Assembly: GCA_030686995.1 (NCBI GenBank)
Contig: CM060680.1
Span: forward strand, 204,339,322 to 204,403,321
Source of the DNA: Artemisia argyi
Taxonomy: Eukaryota; Streptophyta; Magnoliopsida; Asterales; Asteraceae
Direction: 5' to 3'
DNA: 64,000 nt
The translations under genes were made by a program, and so were the position numbers. A model generated the notes under the pieces. That model was given only the letters and a program-made list of their open reading frames with translations. It did no database searches and was not told where the DNA came from. Positions 23,728 to 35,306 of the stretch are shown piece after piece (the stretch's first letter is position 1; the number at the start of each line of letters is the position of its first letter).

Positions 23728-24076
23728 GCAAAACCATGGGGGATAGAGTAGATGTTGCTGATTACACGATGTATGGATAGATTATAAAGTTTAGCTTTTC
23801 CTATAGCATAACTTTTTAGATAAAAAGATAGAAGTTTTGTATAGATTTACAACATCATGCGGAACTTAACTCTATTCGTTACAAGACAACAATTACAAAG
23901 CTCCTAATGGACTTTCATGTACTCGTTTGTTTGAAGGAACTTTTGGAACTAAAACAACAATAAAAGAAACTGTCAATGCGATTTTTGATCACTTGGACAT
24001 TGTTATACTGATGTATGTACAACTAAATACTTCGTGGGGGCTTGTAACTATTTAGAAAAATATTAAAGTTGAACTT

Positions 24077-24118
24077 GTCCCACATTGCCGGTTGTAGAAA
24101 AACTTGATTTGTTTATAG
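24077..24118 (+). promoter_or_regulatory. snRNA-type Pol III promoter of P2 (USE + TATA)
   Basis: USE GTCCCACATTG at 24077-24087 matches the plant consensus RTCCCACATCG with one transition. TATA box TTTATAG lies at 24112-24118. The gap is exactly 24 bp, as in plant U6 genes transcribed by RNA polymerase III. Confidence 0.75.
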
Positions 24119-24142
24119 CTAAATCAATGGAACTATTATTAT

Positions 24143-24194
24143 CATGTGATATACGACTAGGGTAGCATTCTTGGTAGTATAGCACATGTTTTTT
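24143..24194 (+). ncRNA. Natural short-hairpin RNA gene, archetype copy P2
   Basis: The expected U6-type start, 31 bp after the TATA start, falls on 24143. There a 20 nt arm (24143-24162, CATGTGATATACGACTAGGG) begins. It pairs with 24169-24188 at 18 of 20 positions, counting G-U, across a 6 nt loop, and T6 (24189-24194) follows at once. The predicted RNA is about 50 nt, all hairpin. The layout is that of an artificial U6 shRNA cassette but occurs here naturally. It has no protein-coding capacity and resembles no snRNA, snoRNA or 7SL I know. A hairpin this size could feed DICER-LIKE processing, which is an inference. A convergent M-type gene (M2) lies about 520 bp downstream. Confidence 0.65.
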
Positions 24195-24550
24195 AGAATC
24201 GGAAAGATGTTTTTAGAAACCGCATCTGATTTGGCTACCGTTTTCAAATCCTATGTTTGATTACGTAAATTGTTTAAGTTATTAATATCATCTTTTCGTT
24301 TAAATCAAAAGCAACAACTCATTATTTTCTTCACTCATAAAATGCAACTCAAATTATGTGCGACAACTTCTTTTCTTCACACATAAAAGGCAACTCAAAT
24401 TTGTTACTATAGATGACTAGGTTACTTGGCCCAAATCTAATTGTAGGTTTGGGTCCATTATGTTTACGGTTTGCAATCCTTGTTCAATAAGCTATGTATT
24501 TATTACAAATACATAAGCAATCTTCATAATGTGACACACAAAACACAATT

Positions 24551-24708
24551 CAATAAAATCTGTATTTGCTATTTTACAGTTACATAAGCAAAACACACTT
24601 TTGCTACGGGTTTTTCTATACTAAAAGAACAATAAAATCTGTATTTGCTATTTTACAGTTACATAAGCAAAACACACTTCTGCTACGGGTTTTTCTATAC
24701 TAAAAGAA
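24551..24708. repeat. 79 bp tandem duplication
   Basis: CAATAAAATCTGTATTTGCT units at 24551-24629 and 24630-24708 lie just downstream of the M2 terminator (minus-strand sense). Confidence 0.9.
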
Positions 24709-24709
24709 C

Positions 24710-24770
24710 AAAAGTTTCCAATGTTTCTTCATGCACATACACGTTGGCAAGATAAAATAACACGGAACTT
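24710..24770 (-). ncRNA. Candidate Pol III hairpin RNA, M type (copy M2)
   Basis: Minus strand: USE-like TCCCACATTC (24834-24825), 24 bp, CTTATAA (24800-24794), predicted start near 24769. The RNA starts AAGTTCC and closes with GGAAACTT (one bulge) before T4 (24713-24710). Against copies M4-M6, whose outer helix is AATTTTC/GAAAATT, both strands changed together, so pairing is kept. Length about 61 nt. Confidence 0.5.
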
Positions 24771-25453
24771 GACTTAATCATCAAATTGGTCAATTATAAG
24801 CTACTTCACATTTTCCTTAGCCACGAATGTGGGAGAAGTTCCACTTGTACTTCCTTTTCCAGCTTTTTGCATCAAGTGTGGCTCACTTGGTCAATTTGAG
24901 AATCGATGAACGGCTTGATGTACTGGTCAATGGCTGCAATAGAAGTAGAAGTAGTTATGGCTTAACAGATGAACGAAGTTAAAAGAGTCTCTGTCTTCTA
25001 AAAAATTACCAAGTTTGTCCCTTTCGTATCTCCAATTCTTATATATTAGGATCATATCATAACAACATCACATAAAGAAAGCTTGTATCAAACAACTGTC
25101 ATTATGTCACTAATTCGTTTGTTACCTCAGAAAAAAGTTGTCATTTAAACGTACATTTAATGTTCAGAAAAAGTCATTACAAAACAACGATAAGAAACTC
25201 CTGTAATCATTTTCTCGAGGGAACTAGAACAACAATAAATGAAAGCTCTAAATGAGTTTTTCGTTAACTTGGACATCATCATACATGTGTATGCATCATA
25301 TGTACAACAAATATTTTGTGAGGATTTTTAAGTTTTGTAAGAGAATTTCGCAGCGAGCTAAGTGTGTCAGGATTAAAGTTGTCGAAGATAAGATATTGAG
25401 TCTCTCAAGGTAAGGCAATGAAAAAAACAGAAAACACAATGAAAGTAGAAGTT

Positions 25454-25597
25454 GTCCCACATTGATGTGTATACAAAAGTTTGAAGTGTTTTTATAGCTA
25501 AAACTAGGGGAATACTAGTGTCTTTTTGTATAGGCAACTGGCAACTAGTAACACAAAAGCTACTTTGAGTACTAGTATCCTATTCAAGAAATTTTTT
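25454..25597 (+). ncRNA. P-type hairpin unit, degenerate (P3), with good promoter
   Basis: USE GTCCCACATTG (25454-25464), 26 bp, TTTATAG (25491-25497). The predicted start is near 25522. Possible pairing: ACTAGTA (25544-25550) with TACTAGT (25570-25576), or ATACTAGT (25512-25519) with ACTAGTAT (25571-25578). T6 lies at 25592-25597. An early T5 at 25523-25527 could end transcription at once. The promoter looks intact but the payload looks decayed. Span given from USE to terminator. Confidence 0.35.
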
Positions 25598-25897
25598 ACT
25601 CGGAACGAATGTATTGAACGATTTCTAAAACCATATCATCTTCAATTATCATTTGCAATTCATATCATATTTAGTTACATAGATCGTTTAACTTAACAAT
25701 ATCATCTTTTCGATGTAAGTAAAAGCGCCAAATTATTCATTTCTCCACATATAAAAAGCAACTCAAATTCGTCGCATAAGCTAAACACAGTTCTGCTACG
25801 GTTTTTTTATATATGCTAATACGAACGTGTCCAATTTTCATGGGAAATCTTCAAATTGGTATAAAGCAAAGTATGAACAAGAACTGCACGTCAAATT

Positions 25898-25902
<5 letters not shown>

Positions 25903-25942
<40 letters not shown>
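25903..25942. repeat. Poly-A tract
   Basis: About 40 A inside a repeat unit, with no recognisable retroposon attached. Confidence 0.9.
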
Positions 25943-25943
<1 letters not shown>

Positions 25944-26465
25944 ACCCTAGGTATATGAGCTATGTGAGTATACGCTATAAGAAAACCATATATGTCAATT
26001 TCAAGTACTCCAAATACCCCGTTCTCAAGTAGTCGCATTAAACTGATAATCGATAATCGTCTAGACTTGGTGGCTTTTACAATCCATAAAGTTCACATGA
26101 ATTCTTTAGTTTAATACAATCCAAAATCTACCATTTATTCATTTTTAACATTATATCTAAATTGGATACGAGTTCCTTCATGGCCATTGAAATCAAGATA
26201 CCTAATCCTAGTATCACTGTTATATTGTATTGTTTGTAAAGCTAATATTTTGTGGGGGCTTGTAACTATTTAGAACGTCACTGCTAACTAAAATGTGCCA
26301 AAATTGAAGTTTTTGCAACTAGAAAGATTTTAAGCGGAGCTCGTTACTTGTCCAGTGCTTACTTTGGGGTCCTGAGTAGCATGCGACACATTTTTAGAAT
26401 ATTATTATTATTATTGTTATAGATTATGTAAATTATTTGAATAATTAACACATAGAACGTAACTC

Positions 26466-26526
26466 AAAAACATCCAATGCTGCTCCACCCACACCTATGT
26501 AAAGGTTAAGCAACATGAACATTGTT
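26466..26526 (-). ncRNA. Candidate Pol III hairpin RNA, M type (copy M3)
   Basis: Minus strand: USE TCCCACATTG (26586-26577), 24 bp, TTTATAA (26552-26546), start expected about 26521. The outer helix is AACA with TGTT. The middle helix is TTGCT with AGCAG, replacing TTTCT(C)/(G)AGAAA of other copies by matched changes on both sides. T5 at 26470-26466. Predicted length about 61 nt. A promoterless P-type remnant (GTGCTTACTTTGGGG, about 26357) lies about 110 bp away and points towards it. Confidence 0.5.
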
Positions 26527-27214
26527 TAGATCTCAAATTTATCACTTATAAACTACTTTACGTTTTGCTTACCCACCAATGTGGGAGAAGTTACACTTTA
26601 ACCTTTTAAAGCTATTTGCATCAAGTGTAGCTCACTTGGTCATTTTGAGAATCGATGTATAATTTAGAACATCATATTCGACGTAGCTTGTCGCAAAGCT
26701 CTTTCCGAGGAAAATGCAAACTCACAAACTAATACTACGTACTTATATAGACAGCATATACGTGTTATTGTATAATTAAATAATCATATGTATTGATCAA
26801 CCAAATGATGTGATGTACCTTCATGATACTTTTGTCCTTAAAAGTCATATGAACACTTTCTATACAGCATGAAAGTGAGCCAAAACGCAACAGCGGGCAA
26901 AAAAACCACTTTAAACCTCATCCTCGTCGTGTCTCATCAAATGCAACAAGCAACGTAAAGATTGAACCATACGGTTGGAACATAATTTAACATAGAAATA
27001 TGTTAAGTTTGGTCATATTGCTCCTGTCACCTCCGAAGCTCTAGTTAAACATGAATAACTAAAAAAAGCTTGTCTATAATGATACATGTTAAATATTGCC
27101 TTGTTTAATTTGTTATATTCAATATTGGTAGATGTTGATGTTTATCTTTTTCTATAGCGTAACTTTGTAGATAAAAAGATAGAAGTTTTGTATAGATTCG
27201 CAACATCGTGCTCT

Positions 27215-27540
27215 AATTTTCTGGAGTACATGGAGTACATGGCTCGACTCCTTGCATCTTTCTTCTAAGGTGAAGCTCTTTTTGGAAGGGGTTGGAGGAA
27301 CTCTCTTGTGGAATATTTGGATTTTTCGTAATCGGTTGGTTTTCTCGGTTCCCCCTCCTAAGAATGCAGTCTTATGGGATTTTATTATGTCTCCATCTTT
27401 TCTTTGGATTTCATCTAGAAATCCTAAGTTTAAATTTAGCTGGGTAGGTTGGATTCAAAATCCTTTAGTTTCTATTGCCTCTAGGTAGTTTTTTTTAATA
27501 AAATTCCGCCGTTAAAAAAAACATAATAATAAAAAAAATA
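27215..27540 (+). mobile_element. 5'-truncated LINE, 3' end only
   Basis: The frame 27252-27488 (78 codons) reads WNIWIFRNRLVF ... PSFLWISSRN ... FSWVGWIQNPL. This is the conserved C-terminal tail of plant LINE ORF2 proteins, ended by TAG, a short 3' UTR and an A-rich tail (27515-27540). It differs from the complete LINE at 12041, so it is another subfamily. The left border is near 27212, where the repeat-unit sequence CAACATCGTGC is interrupted. Confidence 0.75.
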
Positions 27541-27835
27541 TATAAAAATAAAATCCTACTCCTTACTGGTTACACGACAACAATAAATAAGCTCCTATGG
27601 ACTTTCGTGATTGTAATCCTTTCCTTTAGGGAACTTTTGGAACTACAACAACAATACAAAAATTGCCAATGAGATTTTTGTTCACTGGACATTTTTATAC
27701 TTATGTATGTACAATTAGTACTTTGTTTCACTGGACAATTAGTACTTTGTAACTATTTAGAATTTCGCAACTAACTAAAATGTGTCATAATTAGAGTTAG
27801 TTGTTGTAGATGACATTTTGTCTTTTTCAGGCTAA

Positions 27836-28146
27836 GGGGTTGGCAATGCACCACTCACCCCAAATACCTTCACTCACAAACAACCAATCCCCTTATGCCA
27901 CATCACCCTCCCACTTTTCCCTTCACTCACTCATTTTTTGTTGGCATCACACCACTCACCCTTCACTCACTTTGTACTCCCATTTAATACCCTCCAACGT
28001 TCCTTTTTTAATTTTGCAACGGACAAAAAAGCTCGGTAAGCTTCACCGCAAAATGGTGCTCCCGTGCGGTAAGGAGGGGAGGGCGGCGGTGTTCCCGTGC
28101 GGTGGGGATGCCGCACCGTGCCTCCCCGCACCCATTGCCAACCCCT
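27836..28146. mobile_element. Tourist/PIF-type MITE, 311 bp
   Basis: Inverted ends GGGGTTGGCAATG and CATTGCCAACCCC, flanked by TAA (27833-27835, 28147-28149). The intact sequence exists in copy P9 at 42657 (CAAGGTAAAGACAAATGG). The interior GC-rich part (about 28063-28125) resembles that of the Harbinger element at 28232. Inserted about 45 bp upstream of the P4 USE. Confidence 0.85.
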
Positions 28147-28192
28147 TAAAGACAAATGGAAACTCTGAAAAAGGAAAATGAAAGTATAGATT

Positions 28193-28231
28193 ATCCCACA
28201 TTGGCGGATGTATAAATATTTAATGTGTTTA
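28193..28231 (+). promoter_or_regulatory. Disrupted Pol III promoter of P4
   Basis: USE ATCCCACATTG at 28193-28203 matches RTCCCACATCG with one change. The TATA box is split: TTTA at 28228-28231, then TATAG at 29519-29523 after a 1.28 kb Harbinger element. Removing the element and one TTA copy restores TTTATATAG, 24 bp from the USE. Confidence 0.7.
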
Positions 28232-29515
28232 GGGTGGTGGCAATGGTCACTACAAAAAAAAACTATACCTTCCATACCTCCCAATAATATCATTACACAT
28301 CACTCACACTTTTTCCATACCTCCCACCCTTATTTTAGTGGCAATGGTCACTTTTTTCATACCTCCCAAACCTTCAACTTTTTATTTTTTTATTTTTTAT
28401 TTTCATAAATAAATAATTTTAAAAAAAACATAATATTTCATTAATAATTAAAATAAAAATACATAATACTTGGAAAAAAAACATAATTAATAGAAAATTA
28501 CATAATACGTAAAAAAAAAAAGAAAATAAATAACTAGTCATTTAGGTATGCTAAGTTTTGAGGCTCAACGTGCTCCGTAAGATCATATTGGAGACGATAA
28601 TGGATTTGTTCGTCGAGTAACTCCGGTAGTACACTATCGTCATAAACTGGCGCGACCGGCGGATCCATTATATGAACCGGTGATATTGCCTCCTCGTCCT
28701 CTTTTAAAATCATATTGCACAATATGATACACGTATTAACGATTTGCCGAATCTTGTCGACTGTCATAGGACGGAGAGGACGACTGAGAATCATCCATTT
28801 GGCCTTAAGACGACCAAAAGCTCGCTCGATATCTTTTCTTGCAGACTCTTGTAACGTCTTGAATCTCTTTTCCTTCGGCTCAGTGGGATACTTATATGCT
28901 TTAACAAACGTAGAATATGTAGGATAGATTCCATCGGTAAGATAATATCCACGTTTGTAATTACGTCCATTTACAGAAAATGAACTGTTTGGCGCTGTTC
29001 CATTTCGCTCCGTAAGATACAACGGTGACTGATTCAAAACATTTATATCTTTGTTAGCACCGGGAGGACCAAAAAACGAATGCCAAATCCACAAATCGTA
29101 TGAAGCGACGGATTCAAGCATAATAGTCGGCTATTGGTGATCGTCACGCTTATATTGGCCTTTCAAATGTCTAGGACAATTTCGCCAAACAAAATGTGTA
29201 CAATCAATGCTACCAAACATTCTAGGAATGTGAAATATTTAGTAGTAATTTGTATTGTGTGTGGGATATTTGAATATGTGTAGTTTTGTGTAGTATTTAT
29301 AGGATTTTTTTTTTGTTAACCGTTTCCAACGTTCCAATTTTTTTTTTTTTTTTACACGCTCCAACGTTCAAATTAACGGCTACTTTTCTCCCGAACCGCG
29401 TAGGTGATCTTCCCCGCTGACCCTCACCGTTGGGGCAAACCGCTGGGGTGGCGGCGGTGTTCCCCGGCGGTTTGGGGCAAACCGCTGGCCACCCCGCAAC
29501 CATTGCCAGTACCCT
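28232..29515. mobile_element. PIF/Harbinger element inserted in a TATA box
   Basis: Terminal inverted repeats of 16 bp (GGGTGGTGGCAATGGT left, GGGTACTGGCAATGGT right, reverse complement), flanked by TTA (28229-28231 and 29516-29518). This is the PIF/Harbinger TWA preference. It contains a broken DDE transposase on the minus strand and no ORF1. The target was the TTTATATA box of hairpin gene P4. Confidence 0.9.
28534..29225 (-). pseudogene. PIF/Harbinger (HARBI1-like, DDE_4) transposase, truncated
   Basis: A 195-codon frame (28534-29121) contains [36 protein letters not shown] with the second catalytic Asp, and [15 protein letters not shown] with the catalytic Glu. Upstream in the same frame, up to 29225, SIDCTHFVWRNCP supplies the first Asp but is separated by an in-frame TAG (about 29132). 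The DNA-binding N-terminal half is deleted. Role in family: cuts and joins element ends at TWA sites. Here it is inactive, so movement would need enzyme from elsewhere. Confidence 0.85.
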
Positions 29516-29545
29516 TATATAGCTAAAACCATGATATCATCAACA

Positions 29546-29613
29546 TGTTGATGTATATCTCTAGGGATACAAAATCAATTGCGAATTCCTATTAGGTCTA
29601 TGTTGACTTTTTA
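29546..29613 (+). ncRNA. P-type hairpin RNA, promoter split by transposon (P4)
   Basis: With the Harbinger insertion removed, the expected start 31 bp after the TATA start falls at 29546. A hairpin arm starts at 29548 (GTTGATGTATATCTC, to 29569), pairs with about 29586-29608 (most positions, counting G-U, one bulge) and is followed directly by T5 (29609-29613). The hairpin is conserved although the promoter is cut in two, so present transcription is unlikely. Confidence 0.5.
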
Positions 29614-29811
29614 ACTAGATTATGCATTTTGAAAGCCTCCTTTAATAGGAGTGAATTACATGAATGTCAATGAACATGAACTGCCAAAAAGAATGACTAA
29701 CAAATGCAACTGAAAGCCTTTCAAAATTCATAGTCTAGCTACTACTTTCAAATTTATTTATTTATTCATGTGATGCAATATGGACCTTCTCGTATTCTCT
29801 ATTCTCTACTA

Positions 29812-30046
29812 CTACCTCCGTCTCAAAATATAAGTCCATTTTATCTTTTTTAATCAAACTTTAACCTTAAATATTTTTCGTTGTATTATATATCATCTGA
29901 TGAAAATTATACCAAATGAAAATACTTTTCAAACAATATCTATTTATATATTTTGCATCAAGTATTATATAATACAATCAAAATTATTTAAGGTCAAAGT
30001 TCGAATCAAAAAGTCAAACTGTACTTATATTTTGGGACGGAGGGAG
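29812..30046. mobile_element. Stowaway-type MITE (Tc1/mariner), 235 bp
   Basis: Ends CTACCTCCGTCTCAAAATATAAG and (reverse complement) CTCCCTCCGTCCCAAAATATAAG, flanked by TA (29810-29811, 30047-30048). CTCCCTCCGTCC is the classic Stowaway terminus. No coding capacity. Confidence 0.9.
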
Positions 30047-30229
30047 TATATACTATAGCAGAGAGCACATGCGGACATTTTCGATTAAAAAATGATAAAT
30101 CCTTCAGCCTGTTATTGGGCTGATTTTTGGTGCGTGAGTGTCCAAAGTATTTGGGCCTTTGATGGTTATTTTTTATTTTATTTATTATTATTTTTGGTTT
30201 ACTCTTATTTTTTATTAAGGCTTGTGGCT

Positions 30230-30399
30230 ATAAATCCCGACCCGACCCGACCCGGACCCGAACCCGAATAAGGATACTCGGGTCCAAAATCTTAGTCAGG
30301 TCAATCGAGTCAACCAGACTAACCCGATTACGAACTAGGGTCGGGTATCGGGTTTAAAATACTTGCCTATTCGGGTACGGGTCAACCCGACTAACCCGA

Positions 30400-30433
<34 letters not shown>

Positions 30434-31570
30434 TAATTGAAAGGGCCAAGTTAAATTAAGTGATCCATGTAGTAAACTTGACCCATTTTCTACCTAATTT
30501 TTAATGTGGTTTTTGGCTTGAAAACTTTGTAGGTATAAGACGTACGAATCCTAGAGTCAACTATATCATAATATCGTGAGTCATCATTTCACATGAATTG
30601 TATACTTTAATAATAAGAATGTGTTTGGAAATGCATATTACAAAATGGTATGTTTCTGATTTGTTGTTCCGAGATGAAAAAAGGTTATAAATGACTTGCA
30701 TAAGTTGCATATAACGTCGACATCAATGTTAGCTTAGGTCCAACAAAAATATCAATGTGCAATTACTTACATGCTCATATGTTTATATATTGTAATATGT
30801 TTAAAATCTAAGTGATCTATTCGTTAAATCAAATACCCATTTACCAATTGCGAAGTTTTCTTACTTTTAGTTCATAGAAACAATTGTTCTGATATAAAAA
30901 AAAAAGAAAAAAGAAAAAAAATTGTTACAGAAAATGTTTTTAAAGACTAATTTTGATACATACTATGACAAAAACAATATAAAAACTAAGTAGACTTATG
31001 GTTCATATACAATTTATGCAACAAATTACTAGATTTTAACTACTAATTTTAAGAAATAAAATTATGTGATTTTGTAAATTGGACAGACCCAAACCCGACT
31101 TGACCCGACCCGACTTGACCCGAACCCGACTAACTCGAGTTCAAATACCCATTTACCAATTGCGAAGTTTTCTTACTTTTAGTTCATAGAAACAATTGTT
31201 CTGATATAAAAAAAAGAAAAAAGAAAAAAAAAAATTGTTACAGAAAATGTTTTTAAAGACTAATTTTGATACATACTATGACAAAAACAATATAAAAACT
31301 AAGTAGACTTATGGTTCATATACAATTTATGCAACAAATTACTAGATTTTAACTACTAATTTTAAGAAATAAAATTATGTGATTTTGTAAATTGGACAGA
31401 CCCAAACCCAGCTTGACCCGACCCGACTTGACCCGACCCGATTTGACCCGAACCCGACTAACTCGAGTTCAAATAGGGTCGGGTTCGGGTATATTATTTT
31501 TACCCTCGACCCGACTTGGACCCGACCCGTTTGACCCGAACCCGACCAACCCGGCCCGATTAGCACCCCT
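30230..31570. repeat. GACCCG-rich low-complexity DNA with a 312 bp tandem duplication
   Basis: Clusters of GACCCGA/AACCCGA lie at 30238-30400, 31085-31140 and 31400-31560. The two units 30830-31141 and about 31142-31472 are near-identical. Short frames across it are Pro/Arg/Gly artefacts. A poly-T run lies at 30402-30432. Confidence 0.85.
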
Positions 31571-31590
31571 ACTTGTGACACTGGATCGTA

Positions 31591-31660
31591 ATTAATCGAT
31601 CGCATGGATCGATCGATCGATTTGGGAAATCGATCGACCCACTATGGCACAAAAAACGAT
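31591..31660. repeat. GATC/CGAT-rich simple sequence
   Basis: Repeats of GATCGATC, including GGATCGATCGATCGATTTGG, at about 31606-31626. Confidence 0.8.
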
Positions 31661-31702
31661 ATCGATCGCCGGTGACTTCTAACTACGTCGGGGTCAACAC
31701 AA

Positions 31703-31703
31703 G

Positions 31704-31735
<32 letters not shown>
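31703..31735. repeat. Poly-C tract
   Basis: About 32 C in a row. It marks the left edge of the preserved Harbinger ORF1 piece, and the true element border is not visible. Confidence 0.9.
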
Positions 31736-31736
<1 letters not shown>

Positions 31737-31748
31737 AATTTTCAAGAC

Positions 31749-32168
31749 TTGGATGATGATGATGAAACGGAGGATGGTAATAGAGAATCACGACCACAAG
31801 GTCGTGACAGAGCAAGGAGGAAATCATCCACCTCCTCCTCTCGTGAAACATCAAAATCATTCATTCATGAGCTACTAGCGGACTTATGGAGCTCAAGACC
31901 GTCAAAGAAGGAGAAAGGTAAAGAGCGTGAGGACTCGTGGAGAGAATACAAGGAACGAGAGCTAGCAATTAAACAACAAAAATTGGAATATCAACGAAAG
32001 CTATTGGATATCCATGAGGAACAAAAGGAACTCATGAGAAATACAAAACACGAGCAAGACTTGATTTTCTACAATTCGGAAATCGACCAAAATTTGCCCG
32101 AACGAGAACGAAATGAACTTATGCGACTTAAGGCGGAAATCAAGGAACGCCACAAGCTAAATTACTAG
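31749..32168 (+). pseudogene. C-terminal half of PIF/Harbinger ORF1 (NAM-associated type)
   Basis: 139 codons, hydrophilic and coiled-coil-like: serine-rich start, then KEKGKEREDSWREYKERELA, IKQQKLEYQRKLL and ERNELMRLKAEIKERHKLNY, then TAG. This is the tail of plant Harbinger ORF1 proteins, often annotated as Myb/SANT-like or NAM-associated. ORF1 helps transposase bind DNA and enter the nucleus. The N-terminal Myb/SANT half is missing here, and a complementary half survives at 55649-56008. Confidence 0.65.
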
Positions 32169-32917
32169 TTTTTAAATAAGTGTTATCGTGTTTAATTTTT
32201 AGTCGTTTATGTTTTTTATTTAGTTGTAATGGTTTCATTTCCTATCGTTTCGTTTATGTAATATTTACGTTTTATTAATAAAATTTTGTGTTAAATTTTT
32301 TTTTCTTTTTTTAAAAAAAAAAATGATACAATATAGGTTGCCACTGTGATGAGAGAGGTGAATATGAGTTGAGAAGAGAGAAAGCTGAGGTGGCAGCCGG
32401 AAATATGATGCAATATGGGTCACAAATATCACAAGCCTAATATATGTATACGTTAGATACAACAATTTGACCACACAGTACACAACTATTAATCCAAAAC
32501 AAAAAACTGCATAGTGCCAAAAGAACATATTGCACTTTACCATTGCTATTCTAAATAGCAGTATAAACGGATTTTTTTTAAATGTTACAACTTTTTATTT
32601 TAAATCGATCCAGATTATTACAGCTAGCATAAACTAAATTAGCTAACAAATATATAGACATCCCAAGATCCTAAGTATACTAACAAATTAAAAAGCAAAC
32701 TACTCAGTCTGTTCCACTACCTATTTCATTAGACATTCCGATCGGCAAAGAAAAAAATTCCAGAGAAGCCCTCACCGCAACGCGGCGGGCATTGTCTTCC
32801 TTGTTATATATGGACTATGGAGCATAAATTCTGAAAGGCTTTCTAAATACAATAAGCTCGATCCAAAAGATAAATCCAAATGAAACAAACTCCTAAACTA
32901 TAAAATCTTCACCATAA

Positions 32918-33260
32918 GAGTGCTAGGTGCAGCTTACCATTGGTGCTCGCCGTTCCTAGGTGGCAAGTCCAACGGCTCACTGTTCTTAGTTGCCACACCG
33001 CCCCCCCCCCCCCCCCCCCTTTCCGTTCTTCTTCGTTGGGCAGTGCATCGTGGGCACAACGAGGCTAAATATTGTAAGGTTTGCAGCTTTTTCTGATGCG
33101 GAGGTTTAGTTGTGAGTAAGTTGTAAGTGGTGGGGCCCAAATGAGTAAGTTGAGATTTGTTGTTTGGTGGGGAGGGGTTAGTTGTGAAGAGGTGTTGGGT
33201 GATGTGGCACATGTAAGGCCCGAATGAGGAGGAAGAGCTTGCCATCTACACCTAGTACTC
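32918..33260. mobile_element. Tourist-like MITE, 343 bp
   Basis: Ends GAGTGCTAGGTGCAG and (reverse complement) GAGTACTAGGTGTAG, flanked by TAA (32915-32917, 33261-33263). It contains a C19 run (33000-33019). No transposase. Confidence 0.7.
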
Positions 33261-33263
33261 TAA

Positions 33264-34933
33264 GGTAGTTACGTTCATATTCTAACCAAACACAGTTATA
33301 GGATTCAGTACAGTCGTAAATGTTTTATATGTTGTCAAATAGTTAATAAACATACCGTACCGACATGCATGTCATTTTGAAAACTGCTAAGATCAAAGAT
33401 AGTGGTCTAAAGACACTAATAATATGTTTGTAACACAATGTTGTACGTACGTATATATACTTGTACGTAACGTTAGATTTTAACATACCTTCATCTAATA
33501 AATGCCTTCGATCATTACGGTTTGTTCCTGAGTTTGTAGTAACCTGATTGAATACTAATGTGTCCAATCCGCAAACTAAAAGAGTGACCAAATTACCTGC
33601 GCACACATAATTTACACGTTGATTACCCCGTCACAAATACAATTGCTTTGTTGTTGGTTCTCACAAATGCGCGACCTCTTCTTTCGGGATCAATCAACAG
33701 GTGGTGTAAGTAGAATTCTAATGAAACACGAAAAACAGAATCATAGAAATTTAGCAACTTAGTGTTCAAGATTGATATGCATCCTACTTTCAGTTAAGCT
33801 ACTACTTACCAATGAGGCGCTTCTTTAACGTGTCTCCAAAAGGTGCACTCGGATTTTTGAGTACATACTGAACTTAAGTGAGACAATAAGCAACAAATAA
33901 TCGGCAACTTTGTGCCTAACCTGCCCCTATTTTTAACATGTTGTGGTGTTCGGATTGCATACTTATGGACTATGGTTATCTGTCAATGACGAAAAATGCC
34001 AGAAACACGAAATTGTAGAGTACACGTGAGATAGTTTATATCATTTCTTTTATTCAGAATATATTGTGATTTTGCCTTGAAGAAAACATAGTTTATTGGT
34101 AATTCTAACATGTAGTACCGACTGACTCAAGAATAATAATTTGGAATAAAATTTCACGTGTAAGACATAAAAAGAAAAAAAAAATTTTTGAATTTTGATT
34201 AGAATAAAGGTTAGGTGATCATAGACAAATAATAAAAAGTTCATGTTTTTTGGTACCATTATCATATTTCGACAATTGAATATGAGAAAAAAAAATGCTA
34301 ATTTCTATTAGAAAATCTTGGCATGTAGCTTATGGAAAGCTTAAGAGTTATGATTTCATAGAATTTAACAAGATCTTTCGCAAACATTTGTTATTAGAGA
34401 CAAACACGCGTCATGTAGTCCGTTGGGATTAAATATTTGGTGAATTTGAGTCAAATAGATGTCACTCGTAGTTTTTGTTGGTCTTGTTAACTTCATAAGC
34501 ATTAAGTTGGTAATAAAGGTTTGATGATTAGAGACAAATAGACGTCACTTGTAGACTTTCTTAGAGCGTCAACTAAAACTAGATTGTTGTCGTTTTGAGC
34601 TAATAAGAACGAAAGACGAAATCAAGTACTAATACAAATTACAGAAAGTAGTATTAAGGGATTATTTGGGTTACCTAAACACATGAAAATGATATGCAAC
34701 TACTCCTACAATAACAAGTGAAAAAATGAATTCAATGTACTAAACTTGAAGATTAATAAGCTAAGAAAAATGCTAAATCCTCTTACAATGTTATGAATTT
34801 TAGTGGGTGTTGTTGTCGTATAGTCGTGAAGAGTTGAGATAAATGAAAAACTCATACATGCCATAGAACCTATCAACCAATCATAGCCACCCATTTATAT
34901 TTTTCATCTTTTTTTTCAAAACAACATATCTTG
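33264..34933. other. Non-coding AT-rich DNA
   Basis: No gene, RNA or element with definable borders was recognised. Only short reading frames without domains. Confidence 0.5.
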
Positions 34934-35306
34934 CAAACGGTAAATCTTCCAGCTACAAAAAAATACCATCGCGACGAGAATTAAATGATTTTTCTATAGA
35001 TATGCATTGTTATATACTTTTGACGAACTTATTTTTTTTTAATTTTCGCCCAGAAAGAATCATATATGATTCGTAAAAATCATATATGATTCGTAAAAAA
35101 TTATATATGATTCGATTCTTACGAATCATATATGATTCGTAAGAATCATATATGATTCTTACGAATCATATATGATTTTTCTGGGCAAAAAAAAATTCAT
35201 CGAAAAAAAAGTTCGTCGAAAATATATAACAATGCATGTCTATAGAAAGATAATTTAATTCTCGTCGCGATGGTATTTTTTTTATAGCTTGACGATTTAC
35301 GGTTTG
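34934..35306. mobile_element. Foldback element A, 373 bp
   Basis: Both ends match in inverted orientation for over 100 bp (CAAACGGTAAATC..., TACCATCGCGACGAGAATTAAAT..., TCTATAGA...). The centre (35050-35190) is a palindromic array of CATATATGATTC / GAATCATATATG units between CGCCCAGAAA and TTTCTGGGC. The outer ends are shared with the element at 53325-53680 but the centres differ. Confidence 0.8.
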
